A model generated the notes under the pieces. The model was not told the origin of the DNA. It saw only the letters and a list, made by a program, of their open reading frames with translations, and did not search any database. Shown here piece after piece: positions 1 to 13,094 of a DNA stretch of 64,000 bases. The stretch's first letter is position 1. Each line of letters begins with the position of its first letter. The position numbers and the translations under genes are program-made. The stretch spans positions 543,996 through 607,995 of the forward strand of contig JAAOMT010000591.1 in the NCBI GenBank assembly GCA_016748015.1. Direction: 5' to 3'. Source of the DNA: Geosiphon pyriformis. Lineage: Eukaryota; Glomeromycota; Glomeromycetes; Archaeosporales; Geosiphonaceae.

Positions 1-13
1 TCGTTTAAGTTTG

Positions 14-3000
14 ATGAGCGGAACAATAAACGGGTTAGGTGTCAACTTAACGGAGGCCAAGGCAATAGTCTCTGTTAGCAGTGGGGTAGTTGAAAGTGAA
101 AATTCACCTGCTTTCATTCCCAGGGAAGAAGAGTCGCCTCAGGGTAGGTCTATCGACGAAAAGAAGTTTTCAGGATTTACTTTTACTTATTTCCTTTAAA
201 AAGCCACTCAAAGTTTCTTTCGAAATAAATTAAATCCACTTGGAAGCTGAGCCCTTGCATTTTAATTGTGCAAAATAAGACGAAAACTAGTTAAATCTGA
301 GCGGTTTTATCGTCTATTTTGTAAGATAAAATATCGCGTTCCTCCCATTGGTTCCAGGGAGGAATAAAAGCTATATTCTATGTTTTGGTGACTATAAAAA
401 CATATATAATCAGCTAATTCATAGCTATCAAATCCCATAGCAATTACCCTTTATCAAGCCGCACAACAAGGAAATCTACACGTTATTAAACATCTGATCG
501 AAAGCGGTCAGGCGAAAGCTACTGATCGAGATGCTCAGGATGTTACTGCTTTGCATTGGGCTGCAATTAATAATCACGTCTTGGTAGCTAAATATCTGAT
601 CGATCATGGTGCCGAAGTGGACGCGCTGGGTGGAGACCTAGTTGCAACACCTTTGCATTGGGCTTCAAGGTTTGTTGTTCAACTATAGAATTCTTCAGGA
701 CTTCAGTTTTTTAATCTAAGATATTACGCTAACATTATAATCTTTGCTATCTGAAATCAAAATATTCAAGAAATGGCCATCTCCCTATGTTGACTCTTTT
801 AATCAATCACGGCGCCAATCCAAATATCCAAGATTCCCAAGGCTTTAATGGCCTCCATCTCGCAACACATTCTTCCAACACTCTCCTTGTGTTGTATCTA
901 CTATATCAAGATATGGACATTGATGCTCCAGATGCTCTTCAACATACGGCTTTGATGTGGGCAGCATATCAGGGTGATGCATCGACTGTAGATTTGTTAA
1001 TTCGTTTTGGAGCATCTTTGGAGAAACGAGACAGTGCACAGTTCACCCCATTACATTGGGCAATAGTTAAAGGGAATAATATGTGTCTCAGAAAATTGCT
1101 TGAAGCTGGAGCAGATATTGATGCAAAAGAGGAACATGGAAAGACTCCTGCCGATATGGCTAGAGAAATGAAAGCGGTTAAAATTTGGGAAAGAGCGTTA
1201 AGTGAGTCGGGACGAAAAAAAGGCAGCAAAGCGAAACCTTATTTATTTGATCAGGTATCCTAATTGTGCTAAGTTCATTTTTAATTTTCGAGAATTTTTT
1301 TAATATACCTTGTACCCTAATTTACTTATTCTTCAATAATTTATCAGCGTACAACGCACACTATTATATACTTCCTGCCCTTTATTATACTTCCAATGAC
1401 TTTGCAAACCTTGTCTCATTTTCCTTGGTTCATAGGATTACCGTTTGCAATCGCAGAATTTATGGGATGTCATTTTGCGATATTTCGAATTCTTATTCGG
1501 GCCAAGATACAGGATGCGATGATGAGAACACCATATTTCACTAGTATTTTCCAAGCAAGCGCTTTTTGGGTCGCAATCACATGGATATCGAAATTGGTCA
1601 TGCGTATCCTTATTAATTGTTTGTAATATCCATTTATATTTATTTATATTGCAGAATTCTTGACAAAGTAATTGTAACAATACACTCGAAAAAAGCCACT
1701 TCATATTTGTATATCGCCAATATCATATTCTTTTCTTCATACATCAGCGCCATGTATTCTTTCTATAAGGCGGTTTTGGCTGATCCTGGGTTTGTGCCCA
1801 AGTTGAGTTCTCAAGAAGAGCAAAAAAAGGTGAATAATTTCCTTCACTACTATCCAATACGTTTGGGGAAAATTTAAAATTCACAAAAATTTAAAATTCA
1901 GTTAGTTATCGATCTATCTAACAAGGGAATGTTGGATCAGAGGCATTTTTGTATCACTTGTTTGGTAAATATACAATATTTGAATTTTATATTTCCATAA
2001 TACATATTATAATTACGAGTTTTTTATACGAAAATAGATAAAAAAACCACTAAGATCTAAACATTGTAAAATATGCAATAGATGTGTGGCGCGATTTGAT
2101 CAGTAGGTTGAAATTTTGATGCTTGAATTTTTTGTCTTTTTCCTGGATTTCAAAAGTTGATCTCATCCTCACATCCCAAGTCATTGTCCATGGATTTTTA
2201 ATTGTATTGGCGTGAGGAATCATCGAGCTTTCATGTTCTTTCTACTTATGATGGTCATAGCAATCTCCAGCTACATGTATTTAACTTATCAGTGTGAGTA
2301 ATGAAACATTTGTTATATGATTAAACTTTTATTTATTGGGATTGCTATTTCTTATTCGCAATAATTGAACGTTAAGAATTTTTATTCACCAGATTTATTA
2401 GATGGATCACCTGCGTATGAACCAATCCCCCAGCAACCATGCCTTTTGACAACCACACTTTGTGGCTTCTTCCAATATGACTCATGGACATCATCCTTGA
2501 CGATTTGGGTTGGAATACAACTTTCTTGGAGTCTTGGATTGTTATTTATGCAAAGCTTACAAATTGCTTCTGCTAAAACTACTAATGAAATGGCAAATTT
2601 CCACCGCTACTCATATTTTGGCCAACGCACGGGTTCGAATGTCAGGGAACAAATCATGGCAACTTTAGCCGGAGGACCTGGTGCGGCAGATGCAGCCCAA
2701 GTTGGTGATCACGGTGAAAATGATGTGACTGGAGGGGGGAGTGAGGAAGGCGGATTTGGAGATTATGCACGTGTAGCGGGGGATGATTATGTTGTTGGAG
2801 ATTCTAATCACAATCATCAACATAATCATGGATTTATGAGGTTATTCGGATCCAGAACGAGAAGTGGAGGACACCGAAATCATCACGTTAATTCGGGTAA
2901 TCCCTTTGATTTTGGTTGTTGGAACAACTGTATAGACTTTTGGACTGAGGGTCGTAACGGGATGTTACACAATGTAGATTGGTTAGGATTATTTGATGTC

Positions 3001-3084
3001 CCGCTGGTTGAAAGAAATAAGAATGTTTCAATGCGACGAAGTGGTGGCTATGTGGCGGTACAAGGAGATGAGGAAAATGTATAA
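14..3084 (+). CDS. AKR1: Akr1-type palmitoyltransferase (ankyrin repeats plus DHHC)
   Basis: Likely a Golgi/endosomal protein S-acyltransferase. After a short N-terminal exon (14-143, ATG at 14, donor GTAGGT), exons from 441 and 771 encode about six ankyrin repeats with typical phrases such as [10 protein letters not shown] and [13 protein letters not shown]. Hydrophobic segments follow (about 1375-1800), then a Cys-rich stretch with [14 protein letters not shown], then the catalytic DHHC, another membrane region, and a Gly/Asn/His-rich tail ending at 3084. The DHHC codons are completed only by splicing the 2103-2180 intron. I could place introns 144-440, 670-770 and 2103-2180 exactly; those around 1255-1350, 1620-1660, 1830-1900, 1960-2040 and 2290-2390 are approximate. 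Order and length match the Akr1 family. The start is the first in-frame ATG in the window; an upstream exon cannot be excluded because the window begins just before it. Confidence 0.86.
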
Positions 3085-3289
3085 TTTTTGTATTTTTAGA
3101 AATTAAAAATATTTTCCGAAATTATCGTTATCAAGATTAGTAGAATCAATCAATCAAAATTAAAAATTTAGAATATTTATAAATTGGAAATGAGTGATCA
3201 TTACTTTAAATCATAGATTGTCTAAATCTCGCTCAGAATTCAAATTGTTTTGAAGTTTTCATTTTAGTATTGCCGAGTCCTTAAAACAA

Positions 3290-5209
3290 ATGGCTTCAGA
3301 AAATTCTGGTTCGGAGTGGTCGCCTTCTTCTTGGCAAACAAAGCCAATTATGCAGGACGTTATCTACGAGAATCCTGCCCACTTGAAAGAAGTTTTGGCC
3401 AAATTATCACACTTACCCCCGCTGGTATCTCCTGCTGAGGTAATTTTAACTTCAAAATACAAAGTTCTTACAAAATTTTTTAACAAATGATTTTTATGAA
3501 CACTAGATAAAAAAGCTTCGAGATCAGTTAAAGCAAGTTGCTACACGAAAAGCCTTCCTATTACAAGGTGGTGATTGCGCTGAACTTTTTGAATACTGTT
3601 CTCAAGTAGTTTGAATAATCTATCGCCTTTTATTTGTGGCAATCACATCATCGATTTTTTGCTAACCAACTCTGATCACGTGATTAAAAATAAGGAACCC
3701 ATTGAATCAAAGCTCAAAGTTCTTTTGCAAATGAGTTTGGTGCTAACTTGGGGTGCTAGAATTCCGGTAGTTAGAATCGCACGAATGGCTGGACAATATG
3801 CGAAACCGCGATCAAAACCCACAGAAATTCATGAGGGTAAAGAAATATTTGCATTCAGAGGGGATAATGTTAATGGATTCGATCCATCAGATAGAAAACC
3901 GGATCCGGAACGGCTTGTGGGGTAAGTATATATTAATAATTACTTTGGCGGCCATTTAATTTGTGAATGCTATTTAATAAAATCTGCTACTCTAGAGCCT
4001 ACTTTCATTCGGCTGCAACAATCAACTACATACGCGCAATATTGAGTTCCGGATTCGCCGGTACTTTTAACTTTGCCCATCTTTTTTAATCTCGACAATT
4101 CCACTGATGCATCTCAATAAAAGATCTTCACAGACCAAGCGAATGGTCCCTTCGTCATGTCCGTTCTAATGGGATTCGTCAAGAATATCAAAATATTGTA
4201 GACCGTCTAACTGACTCTCTCGACTTTATGAAAACAATCGGAGCTGACTCACCTATCTCGCCTTTTTCTTCCCCCTTAAATAGCGTTGATTTGTTCACCT
4301 CACATGAAGGGCTTCTTTTGGAATACGAACAAAGTCTAACTAGGCAGTTCAAAGATCCAGAAACTGAAGAGTTGAAGTGGTACAACATTGGTACCCACTT
4401 TTTATGGATTGGTGATCGAACTCGAAAGCTTGATGGAGCACATGTCGAATATTTCCGTGGAATTGAAAATCCGATTGGAATTAAAGTTGGTCCGAGTATG
4501 CAAACCCACGAACTTAAAGATTTGTTAGATATAGTGAACCCTCAAAAAGAGATTGGTAAAGTCACTTTGATCACTAGATACGGAGCAACCGAGGTAAGTA
4601 CCAATTCAGAACATATTTTCAGTCAAAAAACACAGAAGTCTTATAAATACATTATAACTTAATCAGGTTGAAAAACATTTACCGGGGCACATTCAGGCTA
4701 TAAAAAAATCTGGTCATGTTGTTGTCTGGGCTTGTGATCCGATGCACGGAAAGTATGTAGATATATTTTTGCTAACTCGGAAATTTTTCAATCTCTATAT
4801 TATTTCTTTTTTTGTCACCAGTACCAAGCAGTCGATCTCTGGCGTGAAAACGCGATATTTTGACGCAATAATTGAGGAACTATCTAAAACAATACGTGTT
4901 CACAAAGCGAATGATAGCCAGGTTAATGGTGTCCATTTTGAGCTGACCGGCGATAGAGTAACAGGTAAGGAAAGTTTCCAAGGAATCCTTTGTTTTTAAA
5001 ATATAGCAAAAATGTGTTGACTCTAAAATTCGATTTTTCATACACAAGAATGTATTGGAGGGTCGATGCAATTGTCCGACTCCGATCTTGCGTCAAATTA
5101 TAAAACACATTGCGACCCAAGGTTGAATTATGAGCAGAGTCTGGATGTTGCCTTCTTAATTGCAAAATATTATGAGAAAGAAAGGGTTGGACATATGCCC
5201 AGTCTATGA
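3290..5209 (+). CDS. Class II 3-deoxy-7-phosphoheptulonate (DAHP) synthase
   Basis: Catalyses the first step of the shikimate pathway, condensing phosphoenolpyruvate and erythrose 4-phosphate. Eight exons can be joined with frames agreeing at every junction: 3290-3439, 3507-3605, 3695-3921, 3996-4060, 4124-4593, 4667-4752, 4822-4964 and 5049-5209. The protein begins MASENSGSEWSPSSW, matching the WSPSSW start of plant-type (class II) enzymes. Family landmarks are present in order: FLLQGGDCAE, RIARMAGQYAKPRS, FAFRGDNVNG, LDFMKTIG, VVWACDPMHGNT, GVHFELTGDRVTEC and the C-terminal YEKERVG. The residues expected for metal and substrate binding (Cys, Arg/Lys, His, Glu) lie in these intact blocks. 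No breaks seen. It lies 205 bp downstream of the AKR1 stop on the same strand, as an independent gene. Confidence 0.93.
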
Positions 5210-5352
5210 ATACAATTGTGAAATTTTAATTCAAAAATCCTAAAATAAATTACTTTCATTAGCTGAGCTTAAAACATCCCAAACTTTTTTTTCTGGCAGG
5301 CTTATCTTCTGATATCCTGAACAATCCAGAGTGAAATTTCGAATGGACTAGT

Positions 5353-5815
5353 TTATAGCAGTGAAGCTTCAACCAAATGGCCAGTTTCTTGATTGTCATT
5401 AGTATGGCCAACCTGAAAGTCGGGTAAAATAAAATAACAACCAAACCTTTTTTGATTGAATCTTTTACACTATCTATTAGGTCTTCAATTTCAGGTTCGA
5501 TTGTAACTGTTCTTATTGAAGGATCTTTAAAATTGCGAATGCCGTATAACTTTGCAAAGCGTGAAAATCCATCGTAACCTGTCGAAAAATAGGATTGTTG
5601 GTGTGCACCACTTTATCAAAAGCAATGAATATGTTTTCTCAGCCCCACATGTTTTATCCTAATAATAGTGAGCATGAAACTTGTGTATCAACGAATGATA
5701 TTTACATCAATAGCCTCGCACTGCAATCACCCTTTCGAATTTACAAAGCCGACACCAAGCTCCAAATGTAGGCTTGGAAGTTGATTATCTTGGCATTTTT
5801 TTGATAGAGAAGGTT
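5353..5815 (-). pseudogene. Unidentified exons, possibly a degraded gene
   Basis: Reading the minus strand, a convincing exon starts after an acceptor near 5579 and reads YDGFSRFAKLYGIRNFKD, then PEIEDLIDSVKDSIKK, up to about 5450. A final exon follows after a CAG acceptor at 5413-5415, reading VGHTNDNQETGHLVEASLL and a TAA at 5353-5355. Farther upstream (about 5740-5815) another stretch reads QLPSLHLELGVGFVNSKG. Amino acid composition and splice signals look genuinely coding, but I found no in-frame ATG and the upstream pieces do not join cleanly. The family is not recognised. It may be the 3' part of a real gene whose first exons are short, or a remnant. It is convergent with the DAHP synthase gene and ends only 143 bp from its stop. 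Confidence 0.4.
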
Positions 5816-6284
5816 GTTGTACACAATGTGTAAGTCAACAGATAAAAATTTTGAAGACTGAAGAACGTTGAAACAATTTATACATGGTCTTGAAATTCTA
5901 TGTGCATACTTACATAACATTAAACATGGGGAGAAATTAAAAATGACGCAAAAACAAAATTCTTTATTTGATTAATTATAGAATACACGAGAAAAAAATA
6001 ATTCTAGCAAATCATTCATTTCAATCAAATTAAAAAATTAAAGGATTTTATTTGGATTGAAGTTCCAATTACTGTAAAAATCTACTAAAAATCAAGCTAT
6101 GCACAAGATATGATTATTATATGGTACAAATAGGCTGGATAAATTCTCGGCGGAGAAAAATCCACATGTTATCCAAAATTTTGTAGAGTGATGATCAAAG
6201 CAAATAATCCATTATAGAAACTTTTTTCCAAGAAATAATATATGACATCATTATTGTCAAATGTTCATTCCTTTTTCAAGTGTT
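5816..6284. other. Intergenic, AT-rich; no gene seen
   Basis: Low-GC sequence lying downstream of the Mpe1-type gene and upstream of the unidentified minus-strand exons. No ORF, RNA gene or repeat was recognised. Confidence 0.6.
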
Positions 6285-9200
6285 TTACATTTTCACCCGC
6301 TTTTGTTTTGCTTGATGTGTTGCAGCGTGCACGTCTACCACATCCAAAGGTCGTTTCATCTGGGAATACATTTTTTTCTCGTTATATGGCTTTCGTCCCG
6401 CTTCACCAACCATCCCTGCGTCCGGTTGATTGTACATCATGTTCATCATGGGACCTGACATATCGAGGGCGTGTGGATTATGATATTGTTGTTCCATCGA
6501 CGGGAAGGATGCAGGAATCCCAAGTGCGTTCGGATAGGGAGCCATTCTATTGTAAGGATATTGCATTGGAGGTGTGAACAACGGCTGGTGGAAGGAATAG
6601 TCTGTGTTAGGAGCGTATCCATATGGACGAGGATAATTGCTGTACCTGTTTTTGTTTCAAAATAATTTTAGATCATGTTAAAATAATTTTTGGAATTAGG
6701 TATTCCTGCTACCCAATCAAAGGATTCTCATCAATAGTGAAATTCTTTTTTTTTTGAATACTTGCCCATGCCCATATGAAGCGTACATGTTTTCGGGAAC
6801 ATCAGGAGCAATGTAATCCATACTCTCATCAAAATATTCATTGCCCAGTCCTCCAACGCCACTATAAAAGTTTCCCGATAGTGATACGCCATTCATCATC
6901 ATATTTGGGTTGATAGGTTGACGACGATGAGGGGGTTCCATCATCATATAGTTTGCATGCGGCGTAGCACCTTCCCAATATTCTTCTTGGTATGCGGAAT
7001 TGTTGGGTAACATTGTCGGATATTGTTGATCCGCATGTAAACCAGCGTAATCTTTGCGAATATTATTATTACCTTGATTATAATTACCATCGCTACTTTT
7101 ATTATTATTTGCATTAATATCAGTGTCTTTGATGTCACTACTACCATTAATATTATGTGTGCGTGACTGGAAGCATAATAATTGAAATTGATTAGAAAAC
7201 ACCATGTAATAGAATTTGAGTTTTCATTAATACAAGCGGGTCAAAGGTGCTTACTTGTTGATTGGGCGGTTGCTCTCGTTTCTTTGCAACATTTTCACCA
7301 TCATGGACAACTTTGTTGTCGGTAATCATGTTTTTACCATCATTTGTGTTTGAGTTACTAATATCATTGACCTTAATATTAATAAAAATTTTATTTTGAT
7401 CTTTCATTTTCTTCTTAGCTTCTAACCTTGATGATGCTATTGATTGAACTTTAAAAGAGGGCACGTCACTCTTTTCACCATTATCGCTACTGCTGACGAG
7501 ACTTGAAGTCAAACTCCCTCGACGATGCCCTTGATGAGTATTCTCGTTATCTTCGTTATCTTCAATTTTTGGAGGCGTTTGTGGGGTAGAAGTAGCTGAA
7601 GGCTCTTGGCTGTTGCTTTTTAATTTGATTGTATAGTCACGTAAATAGAAGTCAACTTCTTTTCGCAATGAATGACTGCGTATAAGATTGTCAGGAGTTT
7701 GATTTGTTTCGTGACAATTTGGACAGCTAAAGTCATGTTCTAGCAAATAATTTCGAATGCAATCATCACAATAGCTAACTCTGCAACATGGAATTGTGAC
7801 GGCTTCACGGAAAAGGTGATGACATAGTCGGCACTCCAATTCGGGCTTATTAACGGGAACCTGTTCATAAACGTCCCCATTACCTAAAGTGGAGCGCGTG
7901 AAAGCTTTATGCTTTTCCCATGAGGCTCTGGAATTTTTTTCAATCGAATTCAGGTTATAAATTAACTTGAAAAAACTGAATGATACAATATAATTGAAAA
8001 GGAGCACTCACTCATCGGCGATTGCCACCACAAGGCCCCCTTGAGGTGTCACCATTAAACCCCCAGGTCCATCTTTCTTAGGCTCATTGACCTCTTTAAG
8101 AAAGCTTCGAGGAATTCCAGTTGTGCGTTTAATACGAGGTTGTTTATCATATTCTTTATCGCCATTCGTCGGGCAATTATTAATATAATGTCCTGATTTT
8201 ACAGAGGTTTGAAAATATTTGTTATTGGATTTATGAAAATTAGTTTACCATTAATGATACTCTCTATATATAAATCGATCTATACCTCTGTTTCCACATC
8301 GGAAACAAACGTAATTTGCTGGGGGTATTCGCTGTGGAGTATTTTGTTGATGATGTGGATGATTTTGTGGTCTTCTACGATGATTACTGTTATAGATTGG
8401 TGTTGCTTCTGCCATTTTTTCTTGTTGTTGAGCCCATTGTTCGCTTGTTTGTTGGAACATGGCCCTTATTTTGGCCTCTTCTGAATCGTCATCACCATGA
8501 GCAGAAGCGATTGACGTGGTCTTTGGCTGTTCAGGCATCGATTTGGGTATCGTTTGTTCAGGCTGTTATCCAAGGTAAAGGAAATGAAACAAAAATTAAA
8601 CACACATTTACAAGCCAAATATTTAAGAGATCAAAGCGAATTGAGCTCGTACCTTTGAAATTGGGCCATTTTTACCGCCAAATGTGACACTCATTTTACC
8701 GTGAGCAATTGGTGGACCATTAACGCGATTTCTTGTATTGGGCATGTATCCGTTGACATATTTCTGTGCGGTACCCTTTCCAGGCTTTGATGCTGGTAAA
8801 CGACGGACTATCACCGAGGCTGAACGGGGAATGATATAATTGTCATCCGTATATTCTAAGCAGATGATGTTACAACCAAAAGGGGAATACGAGAAAACAA
8901 GAGATGGTAAATCAGTTATCAACAAACAGTTAGAAAGCGAGCAATTTCTAATGTATTCTTTGGTAATTTTCTCTGATGAGTAGGCACTCCCATGAGGGTA
9001 GTTAGTATTGACTTGTTGGATATTTTGGGAAATGACCACCAGAAAATTGGATTAGATTCCCCAGGAAACAGTACAAGAATAATTTATTTTCTCAAGCGTT
9101 TCTCTTGGAATTTTTTCAAGGGAATTAAATACAAATGGATGATGATTGGTCCTTTTGCGAAAGAACTTTCATATTTTGATCGAGCTCAGAACATAGTATT

Positions 9201-9684
9201 TTGAAGGGAGAAAGAAATTTGTAAAAAGTATATTTTAGAAAATTGGAGGATTACAGCAATTATTACAAGTGAAGTGGGAGATGTATGATAATATATAGGA
9301 CAGCATGTTGTACAGAGGCAAGGGAGAAGTTGAAGAGCTAAATAGAAACAAATTTTCGAGCCGAAAAAATATATTTCTTGCGTACAGAGCTAGTCACTGA
9401 CCCCCAAGCAACATTCCCAAGTCTTACAAGTTAAGATGTATTTAAAATACATGCTGTGAATTATTTCCTAGTCTAAAGAGATCTTAGAAAGTCTTCCAGT
9501 CATTCATACCTTCATCGGTTTGAGGATTATAAAGGGCAAGGTCAAAATCGGTTCCTTTCCCAAGTTTCTGCCCTACTATTATTTCTTTCTTGAGGTCAAA
9601 TACAGATATACCTGTCCCATCAAAATTGCACACAGCATGGTCTTTCTGAGACTTGAATTTATAATAAACCACCCCGCTGGACAT
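6285..9684 (-). CDS. MPE1: Mpe1/RBBP6-type pre-mRNA 3'-end processing factor (DWNN, zinc knuckle, RING)
   Basis: Family members are subunits of the cleavage and polyadenylation factor. Exon 1 (9684-9510) begins MSSGVVYYKFKSQKD and carries the first half of the DWNN ubiquitin-like domain. A 654-nt intron (9509-8856) precedes exon 2 (8855-8653) with the second half, YTDDNYIIPRSASVIVRRLP. Exon 3 (8562-8286) is Gln/His-rich and starts a CCHC knuckle, CFRCGNRG, completed in exon 4 as GHYINNCP (from 8192). The next exon (from about 7933) has a RING-like domain, CRLCHHLF then CCRVSYCDDC and CPNC. A low-complexity Asn/Met/Pro-rich tail follows through exons near 7160-6770 and 6660-6285. DWNN-CCHC-RING order is diagnostic for Mpe1/RBBP6. 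The ATG at 9684 is chosen over one seven codons upstream because DWNN proteins begin there. Exact splice sites after 8000 are approximate. Confidence 0.9.
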
Positions 9685-10645
9685 TTTGTAAGCACCAAAC
9701 AACAAAAAAATCTTTATTTTTTTCTTTTGTTCAAACAGACGACAGTGTTGAGTTGCGATTATTATGTGTACGAGTAGTTATTTTTTCTTGAGTAAAACCT
9801 CACACCGATTAAAATACAGATTATGAGAAACTATAGTTGTAGTTTTGGTTGAGTTGAAAGAGATGTTGGAACAAAAGTAAAGTAGTTAGTTATTTGTGTA
9901 AAGGTTGGGCACAATATGGTAATTGATTCAAAAACCACAATGGAAACGGTAGGGGCCATTAAATACCCCAATGAAACAGGCTCAGAGTCACCATGCGCCT
10001 ATTGATGTGGCAGTGATGATAAGCCATACCTTTTATTAATAATAGTCTTTGACCAATGATAAACTGATTAATTGTTGAAGTAATAATAACAAAGCACACG
10101 TATATTTGGTTCATTAAATACATATTTAATCTGTAACAATATTAATTATTTTTATTAAGACCATCAATGTTTTTAGGTTTTGCCAATTTTCGCCCAGGTC
10201 GTTAATTTAGATATTTTACCTCATGTACCGTTGCGAAAGCAATAGAAAAAATTAAATTAAATTATTTCAAAATTTTTTTTTTTATAATTATAAAATTATT
10301 ATTTAAAATAAATGCAAATAATTTTTTTTGACACAAAATTAATTAGAAAAAAATTAAAAATTAAAACGTTGAAAATTTGTTATTTCTAACCAAAAAATTA
10401 AGATAAAAGATTGTTTGTAACTGGAATAAAATCTCTCAATTTCCATAATTAGAATTCTGTCCATAATAAAATATACATAAAAAAATAGTGAAATTACTCA
10501 TTATCAAACCAAATTTTAAAGCATTATTCGAAGGTCAGAAATATTATCCTATTTAAAAGGTTTAAAAAGAGAAAATGTTTAATAATAACTTTGGAGCTCC
10601 TTGTATATCAAGTTTCTTTTACTTGGGACTAGAGATGAAAATCCC
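9685..10645. other. Intergenic between two minus-strand genes
   Basis: Contains the upstream region of the Mpe1-type gene and the 3' flank of the Pif1-type gene. Beyond about 10080 the sequence becomes very A/T-rich with homopolymer runs. I see no ORF with coding character and no recognisable repeat or RNA. Confidence 0.6.
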
Positions 10646-13094
10646 TCATTCATTGTTGGATGCGTCAGTCAACGACTCATAGAATTGTTTAACTTTAGGA
10701 TGTACCATCACTTTATCTTGGTTAAAATTCAAAACCTGAAGTGTGCGAGCTGATGTGGCCCGTGATAAGGCTACATACGCTTGACCTTTTTTTCAAAATA
10801 AATGGAAAGCTGTTAAACAAAATCTGTGCAAAAATATAGTGGAAGATTGTGTAGCTAAAGGTATTGTTACCTTTTTCAAACACGCGTCCTAGATCGACTT
10901 TGACACGTTCTAAAGTTTGTCCCTGACTTTTATGTATGCTAATTGCCCAAGCAGGGACCAATGGGATCTGGGTGCAAATGAAATATCAAACATTTTGTTT
11001 TATAATTAAATTTATTTCAGTGATTTCTTACCTGTCTTCGAACTGCAAGAACAACCTCTCCAGGGCCTTCTAATTTCCATTCAGCTTCTTGAATGATTTC
11101 TTCTATTCCATTTGTGAATTTCACGATTGGATATAAATTAGCAGTAGTTTTCACATTTTCATCTTCGCCTTCGTAGTAATTCTTGCACTTCTGCATGTCT
11201 GCAAATCCTATTACTACACCACGACTTCCATTGACCAGATCCTTCGAAATGTTTTTTATCAGCATTACTTGGGCATCTTTCTTTAATTCCAATACTTCAT
11301 AAGCTAAACAACTCTTCTTCAGAGTTTCCAATTGCCCCTGACGTCCCGGTTCGCAATCTTGGGCAATATATGTATGGCATTTCGATGGAAGCTGATCTAA
11401 TCGAGTTTTATTGGCATTAGCTACCGAATCGTTACGTGCAAACCTAGCGGAATAATTGTGAGGAAGCAAAATTTAAAATCTCTTTTAACTAGCCTGAAAT
11501 TGGTAAAGACAAAGATTCAGTGTAGGAGGGGCGGCGGCAGCGGCGAAAATAAAACTTACAATTCAGTAGGCTTGATACCATCATCAGGATATTCCGGGGC
11601 AGCCTTCAGACGGTCAACTAAATTCCAGGATTTGTCAGACAGTTTACCATACCTCAACTCGTTCAACATGACGATAAGTGCTAAAAGTGATGAAATAAAT
11701 CTTGAAAGCTTTAAAGAAAGTAAAAGAATCAAGTAGTAAATTGGATAATTACCCGAGTCTTTTTGTCGAAAAATTTGTGTAAGTTGAACGGTGTGTTTCA
11801 CTACTCGCCCCCATGATTTTGCCTCAAAACAGAATTTCGCATTGCCATCTTTTGAAACAGGGGGAAGCTGAAAAAAATCTCCAGTGATCACCAACTAGGT
11901 AAGCATCATAACTAATTAATTATTCTTGTCCATCTTCAGAATCATAAATGTAACATTATTGAAATAAACCTGAATGTTTCCAAAAGGTTTCTCGTTCTTG
12001 CGAATATCTCGAGCAATGCCTTCCAATTTGTCGAAAAGATCAGCGTCGAGCATTGACACTATGAATATATAAAATACAATTAAGTATCTAATAATATCAG
12101 TCATTAAATAAAATTTATGAAAATTACAAACCCTCATCAATGATCAGTACTTTAACATCCTGCCATCGTTTGCGGACAATCGGGGTCCTCTTTATTTTTC
12201 GGAGAAGTTCTGCTTGTTGGCCTACTCCATGCCCAATTCCGGCAAAGGAGTGCAGGGTTATACCACTAACATTAACTGCCGCAATACCAGTTGTTGCGGT
12301 AACTGCCACATTCTCCGAACCATGCATTTGTTTAAGCCCATGAATAATCTTCTGCAATAAGATACTTTTTCCAGTACCTAGTTGAGAATTGAATTAAGTG
12401 GTTGATAGAGAATATATGGCGACAGAATGGTACGGAGATGAAATTTACCGGCAGATCCCGTAAAAAAGGTACTTTCCCCGCTGTTTAAGACCAAATTAAG
12501 AACCCGCTGTTGCTCCTCTGACAGTTTAATACCATCGATGAGCAAGGGTTTGGGTTTTTTATTAAGTGCATGAGGATCGTGAAAGGCAAGAGTATCCAAA
12601 TAGCGTTGCTTAGAACTTGGTTCCCAATCTTCTTCATCTGACCAAATGATATCTTTAGTGTTATAAAAATCAAAATCGTCCATCTTTTCTTTTTTAATTG
12701 GGACCGAAGGGGCTAATTTTTGAGGATTTTTAACCAAGGTATTTCGGGGAAAAGTTGATTTTAAGTCTGATAGTGGGGAGGACTTTGTTAATGGAATGGG
12801 ACATGAGTCTTGTATAGAGCTTTGCGGGTTTTCTATGAGAGTTTTTGAGGTTTTTTTTAGCTCGGGACGAAAGTATGGATCGAGGGAATGATATTTCGTT
12901 AGAGAAGTGCTCTTGGGTTTGGCGTCGGCTTTTTTTTGGAGAAAAGTCTCGGCCTCAATTTTAGTGTTGAAGCCCTGAAAGACGGCACCAGCAAAGCCTC
13001 TGACTTGTTTTTGACACTCTTCCCAGGTAGGGTAAACTCCGGGCTCCTGTCCTTTAGCAACCGCGTAAAATTTTTTTCTTTGATATTTCGGCAT
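10646..13094 (-). CDS. PIF1: Pif1-family DNA helicase with N-terminal viroplasmin-like domain
   Basis: ATP-dependent 5'-3' DNA helicase of superfamily 1B; Pif1 proteins act at telomeres, replication forks and mitochondrial DNA. Exon 1 (13094-12449) starts [15 protein letters not shown] and within the first 60 residues shows the caulimovirus viroplasmin / RNase H1 N-terminal fold signature: [17 protein letters not shown] then [11 protein letters not shown] low-complexity linker leads to LSEEQQRVL and Walker A GSAGTGKS, split by the 12378-12448 intron. Then come [15 protein letters not shown], Walker [35 protein letters not shown], the C-terminal [13 protein letters not shown] and [10 protein letters not shown], with a TGA at 10646-10648. 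All helicase motifs appear intact. At least seven introns, several placed only approximately. The start was chosen because the domain begins there; an in-frame upstream Met at 13247 adds an implausible leader. Confidence 0.92.

Noticed and set aside
2365-3084. Separate 239-residue gene downstream of the DHHC exons
   Set aside because: It begins at a non-ATG codon and its frame continues the Akr1 C-terminal membrane region and tail.
8623-9039. 138-codon minus-strand ORF as a separate gene
   Set aside because: Its 3' half is exon 2 of the Mpe1-type gene; the N-terminal half lies in the 8856-9509 intron.
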